Positions 28,169 through 38,335 of a stretch of 64,000 nt of DNA are shown piece after piece. The stretch's first letter is position 1, and each line of letters begins with the position of its first letter. The DNA lies in assembly GCA_003278875.1 (NCBI GenBank), contig QCCQ01000008.1:1-64000 (forward strand). The letters run 5' to 3'. The stretch comes from Prochlorococcus sp. AG-347-L21. GTDB taxonomy: Bacteria; Cyanobacteriota; Cyanobacteriia; PCC-6307; Cyanobiaceae. The notes beneath the pieces are model-generated. The model made no database searches and was not told the origin of the DNA. It was given only the letters and a program-made list of their open reading frames with translations. The translations under genes and the position numbers were made by a program.

Positions 28169-29332
28169 ATGGGAAATAAGGAAAATAATATAAAAAAGCC
28201 AGGTTTTAAGACCTTATCCATTCACCATGGGGAAACTTTTGCAGAAGAAACTGGATGCGTTATGCCTCCTATTTTTTCTACATCTACTTTCAAGCATGGA
28301 AATAAAGATAATTTCGACTACACCAGATCAGGCAATCCAAACTTTAGAATTCTAGAAAGCGTCCTAAAATCAATAGAAGATTCTAAATACTGTACAGTTT
28401 TTGGATCTGGAATTAGCGCTGTAACTGCAATTTCATCAACGCTAAAATCAGGTGACAAGATACTCTGCGAGTCAAATCTCTATGGTTGTACAGTGAGGAT
28501 GTTCGAAAAAGTTTTCAAGAAATTTGGACTAGAAGTTTTATACATAGATTTTACAAACGAAAATAATATCAAAAAGATTTCATACTTTGAGCCAACCTTG
28601 ATATGGCTAGAAAGTCCAACTAATCCACTTTTGAAGGTACTTGATATTAAGGCGATTTGTGATGAAGCGAATAAACTCGAAATACCAGTGGTTGTAGATA
28701 ACACATTTTCTACAGCGCTTATTCAAAAACCATTGGACCTTGGTGCAACATTATCACTGGTAAGCACAACAAAATTCATTAATGGACATAGTGATGCACT
28801 TGGTGGAGCAGTACTGACAAATAATGAGGTATGGAATAGTAAGATGCTTTTCTCTCAAAAAGCTCTAGGGCTTCAACCATCCCCTTTTGATAGTTGGCTC
28901 ATTACGAGAGGTGTAAAAACTCTTCCTTTAAGAATCGAACAACAAACTCAAAGTGCAGAATTAATTTCTGAAGAATTAGAGAATCATACATTAATTAGTA
29001 AACTAATTTATCCTTTTAATCAAAAACATCCGCAATTTAATTTAGCAAAATCGCAAATGAGATCTGGAGGTTCGATGATCACCATAAAATTAAATCTTAA
29101 AAAAGAGGATACTTTTAAATTTTGCAAATCTCTCAAATATTTCTCTCTAGCAGAAAGCCTTGGAGGAGTTGAAAGTTTAATTTGTCACCCTGCAACGATG
29201 ACTCATGCTTCTGTTGATGAAGAAACAAAAAATCTTTTAGGGATAGATGATGCTCTTATCAGATTATCGATTGGATGTGAAGAAACAAACGATTTAATCT
29301 CTGACATATTATTTGCGTTAAATAAATTTTAA
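28169..29332 (+). CDS. Trans-sulfuration PLP enzyme (cystathionine γ-synthase / lyase family), first of a tandem pair
   Basis: The 387-residue protein belongs to the Cys/Met-metabolism PLP family. It has the PLP lysine in STTKFINGHSDALGG near residue 205, the substrate and tetramer contacts DYTRSGNPNFRILE and the end LIRLSIGCEETNDLI. Members make or cleave cystathionine, or make homocysteine directly from acylhomoserine and sulfide. The exact reaction cannot be told from sequence. It is the first gene of a sulfur amino-acid cluster, 3 bases before the second PLP enzyme, with cysK after that. Confidence 0.85.
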   Translation: MGNKENNIKKPGFKTLSIHHGETFAEETGCVMPPIFSTSTFKHGNKDNFDYTRSGNPNFRILESVLKSIEDSKYCTVFGSGISAVTAISSTLKSGDKILCESNLYGCTVRMFEKVFKKFGLEVLYIDFTNENNIKKISYFEPTLIWLESPTNPLLKVLDIKAICDEANKLEIPVVVDNTFSTALIQKPLDLGATLSLVSTTKFINGHSDALGGAVLTNNEVWNSKMLFSQKALGLQPSPFDSWLITRGVKTLPLRIEQQTQSAELISEELENHTLISKLIYPFNQKHPQFNLAKSQMRSGGSMITIKLNLKKEDTFKFCKSLKYFSLAESLGGVESLICHPATMTHASVDEETKNLLGIDDALIRLSIGCEETNDLISDILFALNKF

Positions 29333-29335
29333 AAA

Positions 29336-30805
29336 TTGAGAGATTTACTTAAAAACCCTATATGGAAAAATTTAGAGTTGGGATATTCTATTCCTGATAG
29401 TATTCATGCTGTTTCTGTAGCATTACCAACTTGGAATGATGTAATAAATTACGAGGAAAAGAATCAAGAATGCATGAATTTATTGAAGTCCATTTACCCA
29501 AGATTCGGGTTAAACCCCATAGTGAAAAGATTATGTGAAAAAGTAAAAAAGGAAAATTACTACAACAATAAAAGTATCTGGCCATATCCAAATGAAAGCA
29601 TAGCTTTTAAAGCTAAAAAATACATTGATAGAAATACTTATGAACAATTCTCATTAATAGAAAAAAGAGATGATTTAGCTTTCTTAATAACTGAAAAAGA
29701 AGGAAGTATTTATGCAAAATATTTTTGGCAACATACTGGTCTCGGTCTATCTTCAAGGGCAGCTGCTATAGAACTAGGTCTTGAAGATTGCCCTCCAAAA
29801 TCTTACGTAAATGAATGTTCACAAAGAATAAAAAATAGAATTTCTAAATCTACAGAAATTAACTCTAGTGATATTCACTTAACTTCATCTGGAATGTCTG
29901 CGTTGCATACATCATTGGAAATCATATATAAATTATTTCCAGCTAAACCAACACTCCAAATTGGTTTTCCATATGTAGATGTACTTAAATTACCAATGAA
30001 TATCTTTCATGGAGCCAAGTTAATTACAGAAGAAAATTGCGAGGATATGGAATTAGAAATCAAAAAAATAAATCCATCAGCATTAATTATTGAACTACCG
30101 AGTAATCCAATGCTCAAATGTGTAAACATTAAGAAAATTTCAAAAATAGCAAAAAAGTTAAATATTCCCTTAATTGTTGACGATACAATTGGTTCAAATT
30201 TAAATATAAATTCACTAGAACATGCTGATATAGTCTTTACTTCACTTACAAAAATTTTTTCAGGTAGCGGTGATATTCTTGCCGGATCACTAATACTAAA
30301 TCCAAAAAGCAAATGGATTGATCAGTTTAGAAATGCATTAAACGAGATTAATCTTCCAACACTCTCCGATGGAGATACAGTTTATCTAGAGAAAGTTAGT
30401 AGAGATGTAAATCAAAGAGTTTTTGAACAAAATAAAGCATGTTTAGAATTAAAAAAAAGATTAGAAACACATAGCGAGATTAAAAATATTTTCCATCCTG
30501 AAAATTGTCCAAACTTTAATTCTTTACTTACTTCTGATGGAGGATACGGCTGCTTATTATCCTTTGAATTAACTGGAGGATTGAATAAAGCTAAAAAATT
30601 TTATGATTCTCTACAAGTATCTAAAGGACCTAGTTTAGGTACAAAATTTACTCTAGTTTGTCCTTATGTTTTACTAGCTCATTATGACGAGTTGGATTGG
30701 GCTGAAAGTTTTGGTATACCCTCGCACCTTATTAGGGTATCAGTTGGATTAGAAGACCAAGATCAATTATGGAAAACCTTTTCTGAAGCACTAAATAATT
30801 TCTAA
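29336..30805 (+). CDS. Cystathionine γ-synthase-like PLP enzyme, second of the tandem pair
   Basis: The 489-residue protein is about 100 residues longer than the first copy. Its N-terminal 120 residues are unlike the family core; the core then starts at about residue 130. The PLP lysine is in SLTKIFSGSGDILAGS near residue 310, and the end LIRVSVGLEDQDQL is the family's. This long form resembles cystathionine γ-synthases with an N-terminal extension, known from fungi and plants. The start is TTG at 29336, 3 bases after the previous stop, so translation is likely coupled. With its neighbour it may give separate forward and reverse trans-sulfuration steps. Confidence 0.8.
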   Translation: MRDLLKNPIWKNLELGYSIPDSIHAVSVALPTWNDVINYEEKNQECMNLLKSIYPRFGLNPIVKRLCEKVKKENYYNNKSIWPYPNESIAFKAKKYIDRNTYEQFSLIEKRDDLAFLITEKEGSIYAKYFWQHTGLGLSSRAAAIELGLEDCPPKSYVNECSQRIKNRISKSTEINSSDIHLTSSGMSALHTSLEIIYKLFPAKPTLQIGFPYVDVLKLPMNIFHGAKLITEENCEDMELEIKKINPSALIIELPSNPMLKCVNIKKISKIAKKLNIPLIVDDTIGSNLNINSLEHADIVFTSLTKIFSGSGDILAGSLILNPKSKWIDQFRNALNEINLPTLSDGDTVYLEKVSRDVNQRVFEQNKACLELKKRLETHSEIKNIFHPENCPNFNSLLTSDGGYGCLLSFELTGGLNKAKKFYDSLQVSKGPSLGTKFTLVCPYVLLAHYDELDWAESFGIPSHLIRVSVGLEDQDQLWKTFSEALNNF

Positions 30806-30889
30806 ATTCCTAGTATTTACCGTATAGAAACTTATATACTCTTTTTCTGAATAATAGTTAGTATTAATATATATTTTCTCAATATATAA

Positions 30890-31876
30890 ATGGCAAAAAT
30901 TTATGAGGACAATAGTTTTGCTATTGGAAATACTCCATTAGTAAAATTAAAATCAGTTACTAAAAACGCGAAAGCTACAGTACTCGCAAAAATTGAAGGT
31001 AGAAACCCCGCTTATAGTGTCAAATGTAGGATTGGCGCAAACATGATTTGGGATGCCGAGAAAAGTGGAAAGCTCACAAAAGACAAAACTATTGTTGAGC
31101 CAACTTCTGGAAATACTGGAATTGCTCTAGCTTTTACTGCTTCAGCAAGAGGTTATAAACTCATCCTTACAATGCCAGAATCCATGTCAATTGAAAGAAG
31201 AAGGGTTATGGCAGTTTTGGGTGCTGAAATTGTTTTAACAGAGGCATCCAAAGGTATGCCTGGAGCAATAGCTAAGGCAAAAGAAATTGCAGAAAGTAAT
31301 CCTTCTCAATATTTCATGCCAGGTCAATTTGATAATCCAGCAAACCCTGAAATTCATTTCAAAACTACTGGACCAGAAATCTGGGATGATTGCGATGGTG
31401 AAATTGATGTCCTAGTTGCAGGGGTCGGAACCGGCGGCACAATTACAGGAGTTTCAAGATACATTAAACAAGAGAAGGGTAAGAATATTACTTCTGTAGC
31501 TGTAGAGCCATCACATAGTCCTGTTATTACACAGACATTGAATGGAGAAGAGGTTAAATCCGGACCACATAAAATCCAAGGAATTGGAGCAGGATTTATT
31601 CCTAAGAACCTTGACTTATCAATTGTTGACAAGGTTGAACAGGTAACAAATGACGAATCTATAGAGATGGCTCTTAGATTAGCCAAAGAAGAAGGTCTAT
31701 TAGTTGGAATATCTTGTGGAGCAGCTGCAGCAGCTGCTGTTAGATTAGCTGAACAAGATGAATATGCGGGGAAAACTATCGTAGTTGTTCTACCTGATTT
31801 AGCAGAGAGATATTTATCATCAATTATGTTCACTGAAGTCCCAAGCGGAATCATTCAAGAACCAGTCAAAGCCTAA
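30890..31876 (+). CDS. cysK: Cysteine synthase A (O-acetylserine sulfhydrylase)
   Basis: CysK makes cysteine from O-acetylserine and sulfide. The 328-residue protein has the PLP lysine in [17 protein letters not shown] near residue 45, the substrate loop [12 protein letters not shown] and the PLP phosphate loop [14 protein letters not shown]. The end part [13 protein letters not shown] is typical. It follows the two trans-sulfuration genes by 85 bases; a separate promoter in the A/T-rich gap is possible. Confidence 0.96.
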   Translation: MAKIYEDNSFAIGNTPLVKLKSVTKNAKATVLAKIEGRNPAYSVKCRIGANMIWDAEKSGKLTKDKTIVEPTSGNTGIALAFTASARGYKLILTMPESMSIERRRVMAVLGAEIVLTEASKGMPGAIAKAKEIAESNPSQYFMPGQFDNPANPEIHFKTTGPEIWDDCDGEIDVLVAGVGTGGTITGVSRYIKQEKGKNITSVAVEPSHSPVITQTLNGEEVKSGPHKIQGIGAGFIPKNLDLSIVDKVEQVTNDESIEMALRLAKEEGLLVGISCGAAAAAAVRLAEQDEYAGKTIVVVLPDLAERYLSSIMFTEVPSGIIQEPVKA

Positions 31877-31878
31877 AT

Positions 31879-33003
31879 CTATTTTTTCTCCAGTAATGAA
31901 TCTGGTGAAATATACATAGCATCGCCATAAGAGAAAAATCTAAATTTTTCTTTTATAGCTTTTTTATACAAATCTAATAATCTTTCTCTACCAATCATTG
32001 CACTTACTAAGAGTAATAATGAACTTTTAGGAAGATGAAAATTAGTCAATAATCCATCAACTACCTTAAATTTATAACCTGGCTTAATTACTAAATCCAC
32101 GTATTTCGCTATGGGAATAAAGTCATTAATTTCTTGAGAATAACAACTTTCAAGTGCTCTCACGCTAGTTGTACCAATAGCAATTATTCTTCTATCTGTT
32201 TTCTTTATTTTTTTTATTTCCTCCACTACTTCCTTATTAACACTTACCCATTCTTTATGAAGTTTTAAGTTACTTAAATCTTCTTGATCAATTGGTTTGA
32301 ATGTTCCATAGCCCACGTGCAAAGTGATGGGTAAGATTATTACTCCTTTTTTTTTTAGATTGGAAATAAGACTTTTGCTTAAGTGTAAACCTGCTGTTGG
32401 TGCAGCAACTGCCCCCGGATTAGTTGCATACTCAGTTTGATAACTTTTCTCATGAAAAGATTCTTCTTCGGAATTTTTTATGTAAGGCGGGAGAGGGATT
32501 TCACCGTATTTATCAAGAAGTGCATTCATTGAATTGAGATCAGCTATATTTTCAGGAAATTTAATAAGTCTCCCTCCAGTTTCTTCATCAACCCCATCAA
32601 CCATCAAATTAATATCTTGTGCAGAAGAAGATTTTAATATTATTTTTTTATTTATTTTTAACTTTTTTGCTGGCTTTGCCAAACATAACCAAACACATTC
32701 ATGAGATCTTTCTAAGACTAATAATTCAACTAACGTCCTATTTTCTAATTCAACCTTTAACCTTGCCTTCATTACCTTAGTATTATTTACAACCACAAGA
32801 TCGCCTTTTCTAAATTCATCTAAAAGATTCTTGGTAAATTTATTAGTTATGCAGTTCTCTTCTAAAACACTATTTCTAACTATCATCAATCTTGATTCAT
32901 GCCTTATTGCAGAAGGTTTACTAGCAATTAATGAAGGATCTAGAAAGTAATCATAAGCTTCAAGCTTATAATCTCTAATTTCATTATTAATTTGAGAAAT
33001 CAA
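31879..33003 (-). CDS. queA: S-adenosylmethionine:tRNA ribosyltransferase-isomerase
   Basis: QueA moves the ribosyl part of SAM to 7-aminomethyl-7-deazaguanine in tRNA to make epoxyqueuosine. The 374-residue protein begins with YKLEAYDYFLDPSLIASKP and has the motifs VVNNTKVMKARL, APTAGLHLSKSL and LLTNFHLPKSSLLLLVSA, all of which are QueA signatures. It converges with cysK with a 2-base gap, and starts 6 bases after the pdhC stop. Confidence 0.96.
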   Translation of the reverse strand: MISQINNEIRDYKLEAYDYFLDPSLIASKPSAIRHESRLMIVRNSVLEENCITNKFTKNLLDEFRKGDLVVVNNTKVMKARLKVELENRTLVELLVLERSHECVWLCLAKPAKKLKINKKIILKSSSAQDINLMVDGVDEETGGRLIKFPENIADLNSMNALLDKYGEIPLPPYIKNSEEESFHEKSYQTEYATNPGAVAAPTAGLHLSKSLISNLKKKGVIILPITLHVGYGTFKPIDQEDLSNLKLHKEWVSVNKEVVEEIKKIKKTDRRIIAIGTTSVRALESCYSQEINDFIPIAKYVDLVIKPGYKFKVVDGLLTNFHLPKSSLLLLVSAMIGRERLLDLYKKAIKEKFRFFSYGDAMYISPDSLLEKK

Positions 33004-33009
33004 TTAAAT

Positions 33010-34377
33010 TTAAGATACAAGTGTATCTGGCTCATTTTCAATCAGGGAAGCCAAGTCTTTCAAGAATGAAGCACCATCAGCTCCATAGATCACTCTATGA
33101 TCAGCTGTAAGATTTACTTGCATTATTTTTTTAACTGATATTGAACCATCACTATTAGCTACAACAGTTGGTTTCGATGATGCTATCGCTAAGATCGCAC
33201 CGGTCCCTGGGGGTAGTATTGCGTCAAATCTATCAACACCAAACATACCAAGGTTAGATAAAGTAAATGTTCCTGTTGAGTATTCATCTGGTTCTAATTG
33301 TTTTGATCTCGATCTTTTTACGAGATCTTTCCATTCCCTAGATAATTCAAATAAATCAGTATTGCATGGTTCTTTTAATACTGGAGTTATTAGTCCCCCA
33401 TCTTCCATCGCAACAGCAACAGCAATATTTATATTTTCTGGATAAGAAATTCCATTTTCTGAAAAGCTTGAGTTAACTTGAGGATGTTTCTTTAGTGTCT
33501 TTGCAACTGCCTTTACAAGTAAAGCAGTCATAGTAACTCCATTTTGTTTTACCTTTTTGTAAAAATTATCTAATTTATCTGTATTGATAGAGTACCCCAC
33601 CCTAAAACATGGAACATCTAAACTAGATTCCATATTTTTATTTACTGCTTTTTGAAGAGTATTAAATTGAACTGTTTCTCCAGGATTACCAAAACTATTT
33701 CCTGAAGTTTCTGGTTTACTTTCAACTCCCAAATTTGCACCAAGAATACTTGCAGGAGAACCACCTTCTCCTATCCATGGTATAGAAACAGGTTGGCCAT
33801 TGGCTTTTAAAATATCATCGGCTTGAATCCTTCCGTGAGGGCCAGATCCATGAACCTTTGCTAAATCAACACCCATTTGAGAGGCTAGTTTTTTAGCTCT
33901 TGGAGATGCAATTATCCTCGAAGAAACATTACTTGTTGCGGCATTAATTTGATCGACATTAAAAGATGGGACAGGCTTTTCACTCTTTAAGACGACTTCT
34001 TCAGCTTCTTTCTTGATATTTTCAGTCTGAACTACTTGTTTTTCTTCAGTTTTATTACTTACCAATTCAAGTTGATCCGAGCTAGAAACTTCAGGTTGAT
34101 TTCCTTTATTTTGATCTTGAACAGAAGCTATCTCATCCTCATTTTCTACAATGAGACCAATAGTTTCTCCAACAGGTGCAGTGCTTCCTGCAGGCATTAA
34201 AACTGCTGCAAGATATCCATCTTGAAAAGATTCAACATCCATATCTGCCTTATCAGATTCAACAACCAAGACAGATTCTCCTCTTTCAACTTTATCTCCT
34301 GGATTTTTCAACCATTCCACAATCTTGCCCTCCGTCATAGTAGAACTCAAGGCAGGCATGAATATTTCGTGAGACAT
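33010..34377 (-). CDS. pdhC: Dihydrolipoamide acetyltransferase (E2) of pyruvate dehydrogenase
   Basis: E2 carries the acetyl group from E1 to CoA on a swinging lipoyl arm. The 455-residue protein has one lipoyl domain (lysine in VVESDKADMDVESF near residue 44), an acidic linker, the E1/E3-binding domain IIASPRAKKLASQMG near residue 160 and the catalytic domain with TADHRVIYGADGASF at the end. A promoter-like tataat lies about 90 bases before the start on this strand. Confidence 0.96.
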   Translation of the reverse strand: MSHEIFMPALSSTMTEGKIVEWLKNPGDKVERGESVLVVESDKADMDVESFQDGYLAAVLMPAGSTAPVGETIGLIVENEDEIASVQDQNKGNQPEVSSSDQLELVSNKTEEKQVVQTENIKKEAEEVVLKSEKPVPSFNVDQINAATSNVSSRIIASPRAKKLASQMGVDLAKVHGSGPHGRIQADDILKANGQPVSIPWIGEGGSPASILGANLGVESKPETSGNSFGNPGETVQFNTLQKAVNKNMESSLDVPCFRVGYSINTDKLDNFYKKVKQNGVTMTALLVKAVAKTLKKHPQVNSSFSENGISYPENINIAVAVAMEDGGLITPVLKEPCNTDLFELSREWKDLVKRSRSKQLEPDEYSTGTFTLSNLGMFGVDRFDAILPPGTGAILAIASSKPTVVANSDGSISVKKIMQVNLTADHRVIYGADGASFLKDLASLIENEPDTLVS

Positions 34378-34466
34378 AAGAAAATTGTTATTGCATAAGT
34401 TTCAAAGGATTTCTACCAAACTTCCTAAAGTTTTTATGATTAAGAACCCTTTAAACTCTTGTTTTA

Positions 34467-34472
34467 ATTATA
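34467..34472 (-). promoter_or_regulatory. Candidate -10 box for pdhC-queA
   Basis: On the minus strand the bases read tcgtataattaaa, a perfect -10 box, 90 bases upstream of the pdhC start codon. No good -35 box is seen at the right distance, which is usual for Prochlorococcus promoters. The rest of the 218-base gap shows no gene. Confidence 0.4.
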
Positions 34473-34595
34473 CGAAATCATGTTCACAGTGGGAACTCTT
34501 AAAACTTAAGAAAGTAATAATTTAGATCGATTAGAATTTAAAATTTTTCGAAATTAAGATTTACTTTTATTTATCAAAAATACTAAATCTTCTAT

Positions 34596-35039
34596 TTAAT
34601 TATTATCTATAGATTGAATAACGCCATCTTTAACCGTAATCGAGACTTGCATTTTTTCAATAAGATTGTCTCCCACAGAGACATCACAGAAACTATCCAC
34701 TTGCCCTTGATCAACAATTTCGTCCATTTTTAATTCGCGAACTTGACTCTGTTGTTGAAGTAAATTCCTTTTTTGTTCTTCAATTTCATTTCGTTTTGCT
34801 GCGACTTGTTGTTGCACCTGACTAACCTGTTCTTGAACCCTTGGATCTAGAGGATTAACCGATTGGGATCTAATGTTATTTACTATTTGCTGCCCCTCCT
34901 GCTCAAGTTGCGATAATTGTTGATCAATGTTTGAAATTGCTTTACTTAATTCTTTTTCAGCATCTCCCTTCCAAGTTGGTGTAACTACAGCTTTAATAGC
35001 TATTGAGCGCTTTATAGATATTGAGTTTTTTGTTTCCAT
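34596..35039 (-). CDS. YlqD family protein
   Basis: The 147-residue protein has a short β-rich head (ISIKRSIAIKAVVTPTWK), a long glutamine-rich coiled coil (about residues 27-105) and a β-rich tail SVGDNLIEKMQVSITVKDGV. This layout is that of the YlqD family of Firmicutes and cyanobacteria, whose function is unknown. There is no signal peptide. It lies between the acyl-activating enzyme (38-base gap) and pdhC on the same strand. Confidence 0.85.
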   Translation of the reverse strand: METKNSISIKRSIAIKAVVTPTWKGDAEKELSKAISNIDQQLSQLEQEGQQIVNNIRSQSVNPLDPRVQEQVSQVQQQVAAKRNEIEEQKRNLLQQQSQVRELKMDEIVDQGQVDSFCDVSVGDNLIEKMQVSITVKDGVIQSIDNN

Positions 35040-35077
35040 AAAAAATTAAATTACCTTTTCAATATAGATAGAACAAA

Positions 35078-37021
35078 TCAAATTTTCTTACTAAATTTGT
35101 TTTCATACATATTTTCTATTTGTAACGAATACTTTTTTTCTATTTCTTTTCTTTTTTGTTTGAGAGTTTGTGTTAACAACCCATTTTCTAGAGTAAAGGC
35201 ATCAACAAAATAACAATCTAATATTTGTTCTTCTGATCTTGCTTCTAATCGACTTTTAAGCAAATTATTAATTTGTGATTTGAAAAATATACCAATATTC
35301 TTATTCAGGTTTAATTTTGAAAGGTCTTCTTCCAAAAACTTGCTTTTGACCAATTCGACATTAGGAACTACAAGGGCTGTTAAACATTTCTTATCTTGTC
35401 CTACTAGTTGAATCTGATTAATAAATTCAGAACTAAGGATTTCAGTCTCTAGCGGATTCGGCTCTATATTTTCACCACTTGATAGCACAATTGTATCTTT
35501 GGCTCTTCCTGTTATAAAGAGAGAACCATTTGGTATTAGAAAACCTAAATCACCAGTATCAAACCAACCATCCTTGGATAAAACATCTTTTGTAGCTATT
35601 TCATTATTAAGATAACCTTTCATTACTTGCGGTCCCCTAACAAGAATTTTTCCGACTTCTCTGAACTTCAGAATCTTTTTTTTATCATCATTCACTATTT
35701 TGATTTCAGTAAATGCTAGAGGCTGACCAGATGATCCTCTAACATTTAGTTCTCTTCTCCTGCAAGTTAATACTGGACTAGTTTCTGTGAGTCCATATCC
35801 AACCAAAACATCTACACCTAAAGATTCAAAAAAAAGATCTACATGTTCCGGCAATGCTCCTCCACCGTTAATGGGAAATTTTAGTTTTTCTCCGCATAGT
35901 TGCCTAAGTATATTCGGCCATAAAAAAATAGTAGATAATTTATGTAAAGGATATCGGCTAATAACAGAACCCAGTAAGGGGATTTTTGATTTACAAGTTA
36001 TTTGATTTATATCTATATTTCTTATCTTTCTAAGACTTCTTTTGAAAACCGAACTATTACTTATCAAAAACTTAATAAGTTTTTGCTTTTTGGAAGGCAT
36101 TTTTTTCAAAGCCTGAAAAAAACCATCATGTATTGCTTCCCATAGTCTCGGTACAGTAGCCATGACAACAGGTTTTATTTGTGTAATATCCTCTTTAAGA
36201 AATTTTGGAATTGTATAGTATTGAGAACAACCGCATGAAAAAAAGAAGTATTCAGCACTTCTCTCATAAGAATGCCAGATAGGCAAAACGCTTAATACAG
36301 AGGTCCCTGGTTCTGGATCGGCGATATAGGCTAAATTGATTATTTGATGTAAAAAATTTGCATGAGTCAAAGGCACACCTTTAGGTTTTCCTGTTGTCCC
36401 AGAAGTGTAAAGAATAGTAGCGACATCATCAATTCCTGGATTATCTTTTTCAAGATTATTATTTTGTAAATTTTCTTTTTCTTCTGAACTTATGAATGTT
36501 CTCCAACTTATTAAACTTTCAAATTGTTCATCTTCTAAATTGATAATAAATTTCAGTCTTTTTTTTAATTCTTCTTTGTTGTTTAACTTTAGCCAAATTT
36601 CCTTAGATTGAACTATTAGGCCAACTGAATTAGAGTGCCCAATAATATAGTCTAATTCTACTGAAGGAGAATTAATACCTCTCACTGCATTTATAGCTCC
36701 TAATCGCATTAAGCCTTGATCTACTGCTAGCCATCTTGGAGAATTTTCAGATATTACGGTAACTACATCCCCCTTTACTAAACCATAATTTCTAAAAGAA
36801 AAAGAGACTTTTGTTATTAAATCTGCCAGCTCAGAGTAAGAAAATTTTTCTTTGTATTTACCTCTTAAATCACTAACAGCTAAAGTATCCCCACATTTAA
36901 ATTTTAATTTTTCCCAAATTTGATCTATATGATTAAGGTTCTTAATAAAATCTCTATTTTTAGCAAATTTATCTTTTTTATAAATAGGTTTGGCTGAAGG
37001 CCAGTATGCTAAATCACCCAT
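35078..37021 (-). CDS. Long-chain acyl-CoA / acyl-ACP synthetase (AMP-binding)
   Basis: This enzyme activates free fatty acids with ATP. In cyanobacteria the single homologue acts as an acyl-ACP synthetase that recycles membrane fatty acids. The 647-residue protein has the AMP-binding motif LYTSGTTGKPKGVPLTH near residue 207, VGYGLTETSPVL near residue 410 and the hinge DTGDLGFL with GRAKDTIVLSSGENI. The C-terminal lid domain is complete. The single-gene rule and cyanobacterial setting favour acyl-ACP synthetase. Confidence 0.9.
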   Translation of the reverse strand: MGDLAYWPSAKPIYKKDKFAKNRDFIKNLNHIDQIWEKLKFKCGDTLAVSDLRGKYKEKFSYSELADLITKVSFSFRNYGLVKGDVVTVISENSPRWLAVDQGLMRLGAINAVRGINSPSVELDYIIGHSNSVGLIVQSKEIWLKLNNKEELKKRLKFIINLEDEQFESLISWRTFISSEEKENLQNNNLEKDNPGIDDVATILYTSGTTGKPKGVPLTHANFLHQIINLAYIADPEPGTSVLSVLPIWHSYERSAEYFFFSCGCSQYYTIPKFLKEDITQIKPVVMATVPRLWEAIHDGFFQALKKMPSKKQKLIKFLISNSSVFKRSLRKIRNIDINQITCKSKIPLLGSVISRYPLHKLSTIFLWPNILRQLCGEKLKFPINGGGALPEHVDLFFESLGVDVLVGYGLTETSPVLTCRRRELNVRGSSGQPLAFTEIKIVNDDKKKILKFREVGKILVRGPQVMKGYLNNEIATKDVLSKDGWFDTGDLGFLIPNGSLFITGRAKDTIVLSSGENIEPNPLETEILSSEFINQIQLVGQDKKCLTALVVPNVELVKSKFLEEDLSKLNLNKNIGIFFKSQINNLLKSRLEARSEEQILDCYFVDAFTLENGLLTQTLKQKRKEIEKKYSLQIENMYENKFSKKI

Positions 37022-37048
37022 ATTAAATTGAATTTGAAATTTTAATTT

Positions 37049-37699
37049 CTATTTTGATACAAAATCAAACTTAAATTCTTCCTGAATGATTTTTTTAACA
37101 ATTTTCTTGACTTCTTGAATATTTAAATTTTTGTTGTAATCAATCATATTTGCCATAAGACAATTTTCGATCCCACAAGGAACAATTTTATTAAAGTTTT
37201 CTAATTCGCAGTCAATATTGATTGAAAATCCATTTATCGTAATCCATCTTTTACAACCAATTCCAATTGAAGCAATTTTCTTATTTCCTATCCAAACACC
37301 AGTAAAACCCTCTCTTGAATGACAATTTATATTATAAGTTCCAAGAATTTTTATAATAATTTCTTCAATTTTTCTCAAATACCAATTTAAATCTTTATTA
37401 AAATTTTTCAAATCTAAAACCAAATAAGTTACCAATTGTCCAGGCATATGACAAGTAACCTCACCACCTCTATTAATCTTAAAAACATCATATTTATCAT
37501 CATCCAAAGAAAATAGTAAATTATCGTAATTAGATCCTCTGCCTAACGTATAACAGAGTTGATGCTCCCCTATCCAAATAAAGTTAGGGTTAGTATTATC
37601 TAAAATCAAAGCCTCTTGATATTCTTTTTGTAATTTATAAACATCATTAAAAGAAGAAATATTATCAGGTTGTTTAATTATTGCTGTTCTATTTTCCAT
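37049..37699 (-). CDS. lipB: Lipoyl (octanoyl) transferase
   Basis: LipB moves octanoyl from acyl carrier protein to lipoyl domains, such as that of PdhC nearby. The 216-residue protein has the motif [20 protein letters not shown] near residue 75, the site [19 protein letters not shown] and the catalytic Cys in [13 protein letters not shown] near residue 175. It starts 27 bases before the acyl-activating enzyme start codon region and is divergent from hpf. Confidence 0.94.
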   Translation of the reverse strand: MENRTAIIKQPDNISSFNDVYKLQKEYQEALILDNTNPNFIWIGEHQLCYTLGRGSNYDNLLFSLDDDKYDVFKINRGGEVTCHMPGQLVTYLVLDLKNFNKDLNWYLRKIEEIIIKILGTYNINCHSREGFTGVWIGNKKIASIGIGCKRWITINGFSINIDCELENFNKIVPCGIENCLMANMIDYNKNLNIQEVKKIVKKIIQEEFKFDFVSK

Positions 37700-37743
37700 A
37701 TTTAAGTAGATTTAGAAAGTAAGTAAATATTTTTAGATTTGTT

Positions 37744-38328
37744 ATGAAAATTTTAATCCATGGAAAGAATCTTGAGCTCACTGGAGCATTAAAAGAATAT
37801 ACTGAGGCAAAGATAGAAAAAGCAACGCATCACTATAAGGATATCGTTAAAGAAGCTGACATACACCTTTCAATCGAAAAGAACCCAAGAGTCTCTTTCC
37901 AAACTGCAGAAGTTACTATTTTTGCAAATGGTACCGTAATTAGAGCTGAAGAAAAAACTGAAAATCTATACTCAAGCATTGATTTAGTTTCAAATAAACT
38001 TTGTAGAAAATTACGTAAATATAAAGAAAGAAACAATAAAACAATTCATAATAAACAATTTAAAAATAAAGATTCTATACAGATTGAAAGTATGGAATCA
38101 AGTTTTTTAGATAAAGCTTTATTTGAAGAAGGAACTGAAGCAAGTCTGCCTGAACCATCTATTAAAAATAAATACTTTGAAATGACTCCAATTTCATCAG
38201 AAGAAGCAAGAAAACAATTAGATCTAATTGATCATGATTTTTATGTATTTCGAAACAAGAAAAATAATGAACTTCAAGTTATATACAAAAGGAATCATGG
38301 AGGTTATGGACTGATTCAATCTAAGTAA
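37744..38328 (+). CDS. hpf: Long ribosome hibernation promoting factor
   Basis: This protein binds 70S ribosomes and pairs them to 100S dimers in the dark or in starvation; in cyanobacteria it is also known as LrtA, a light-repressed gene. The 194 residues have an S30AE domain (residues 1-100) and a C-terminal dimerisation domain (about 130-190, KNKYFEMTPISSEEARKQLD, YVFRNKKNNELQVIYKRNHG). The two-domain length marks the long form. It starts 44 bases from lipB on the opposite strand and precedes deoC by 7 bases. Confidence 0.95.
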   Translation: MKILIHGKNLELTGALKEYTEAKIEKATHHYKDIVKEADIHLSIEKNPRVSFQTAEVTIFANGTVIRAEEKTENLYSSIDLVSNKLCRKLRKYKERNNKTIHNKQFKNKDSIQIESMESSFLDKALFEEGTEASLPEPSIKNKYFEMTPISSEEARKQLDLIDHDFYVFRNKKNNELQVIYKRNHGGYGLIQSK

Positions 38329-38335
38329 GTTTTAA

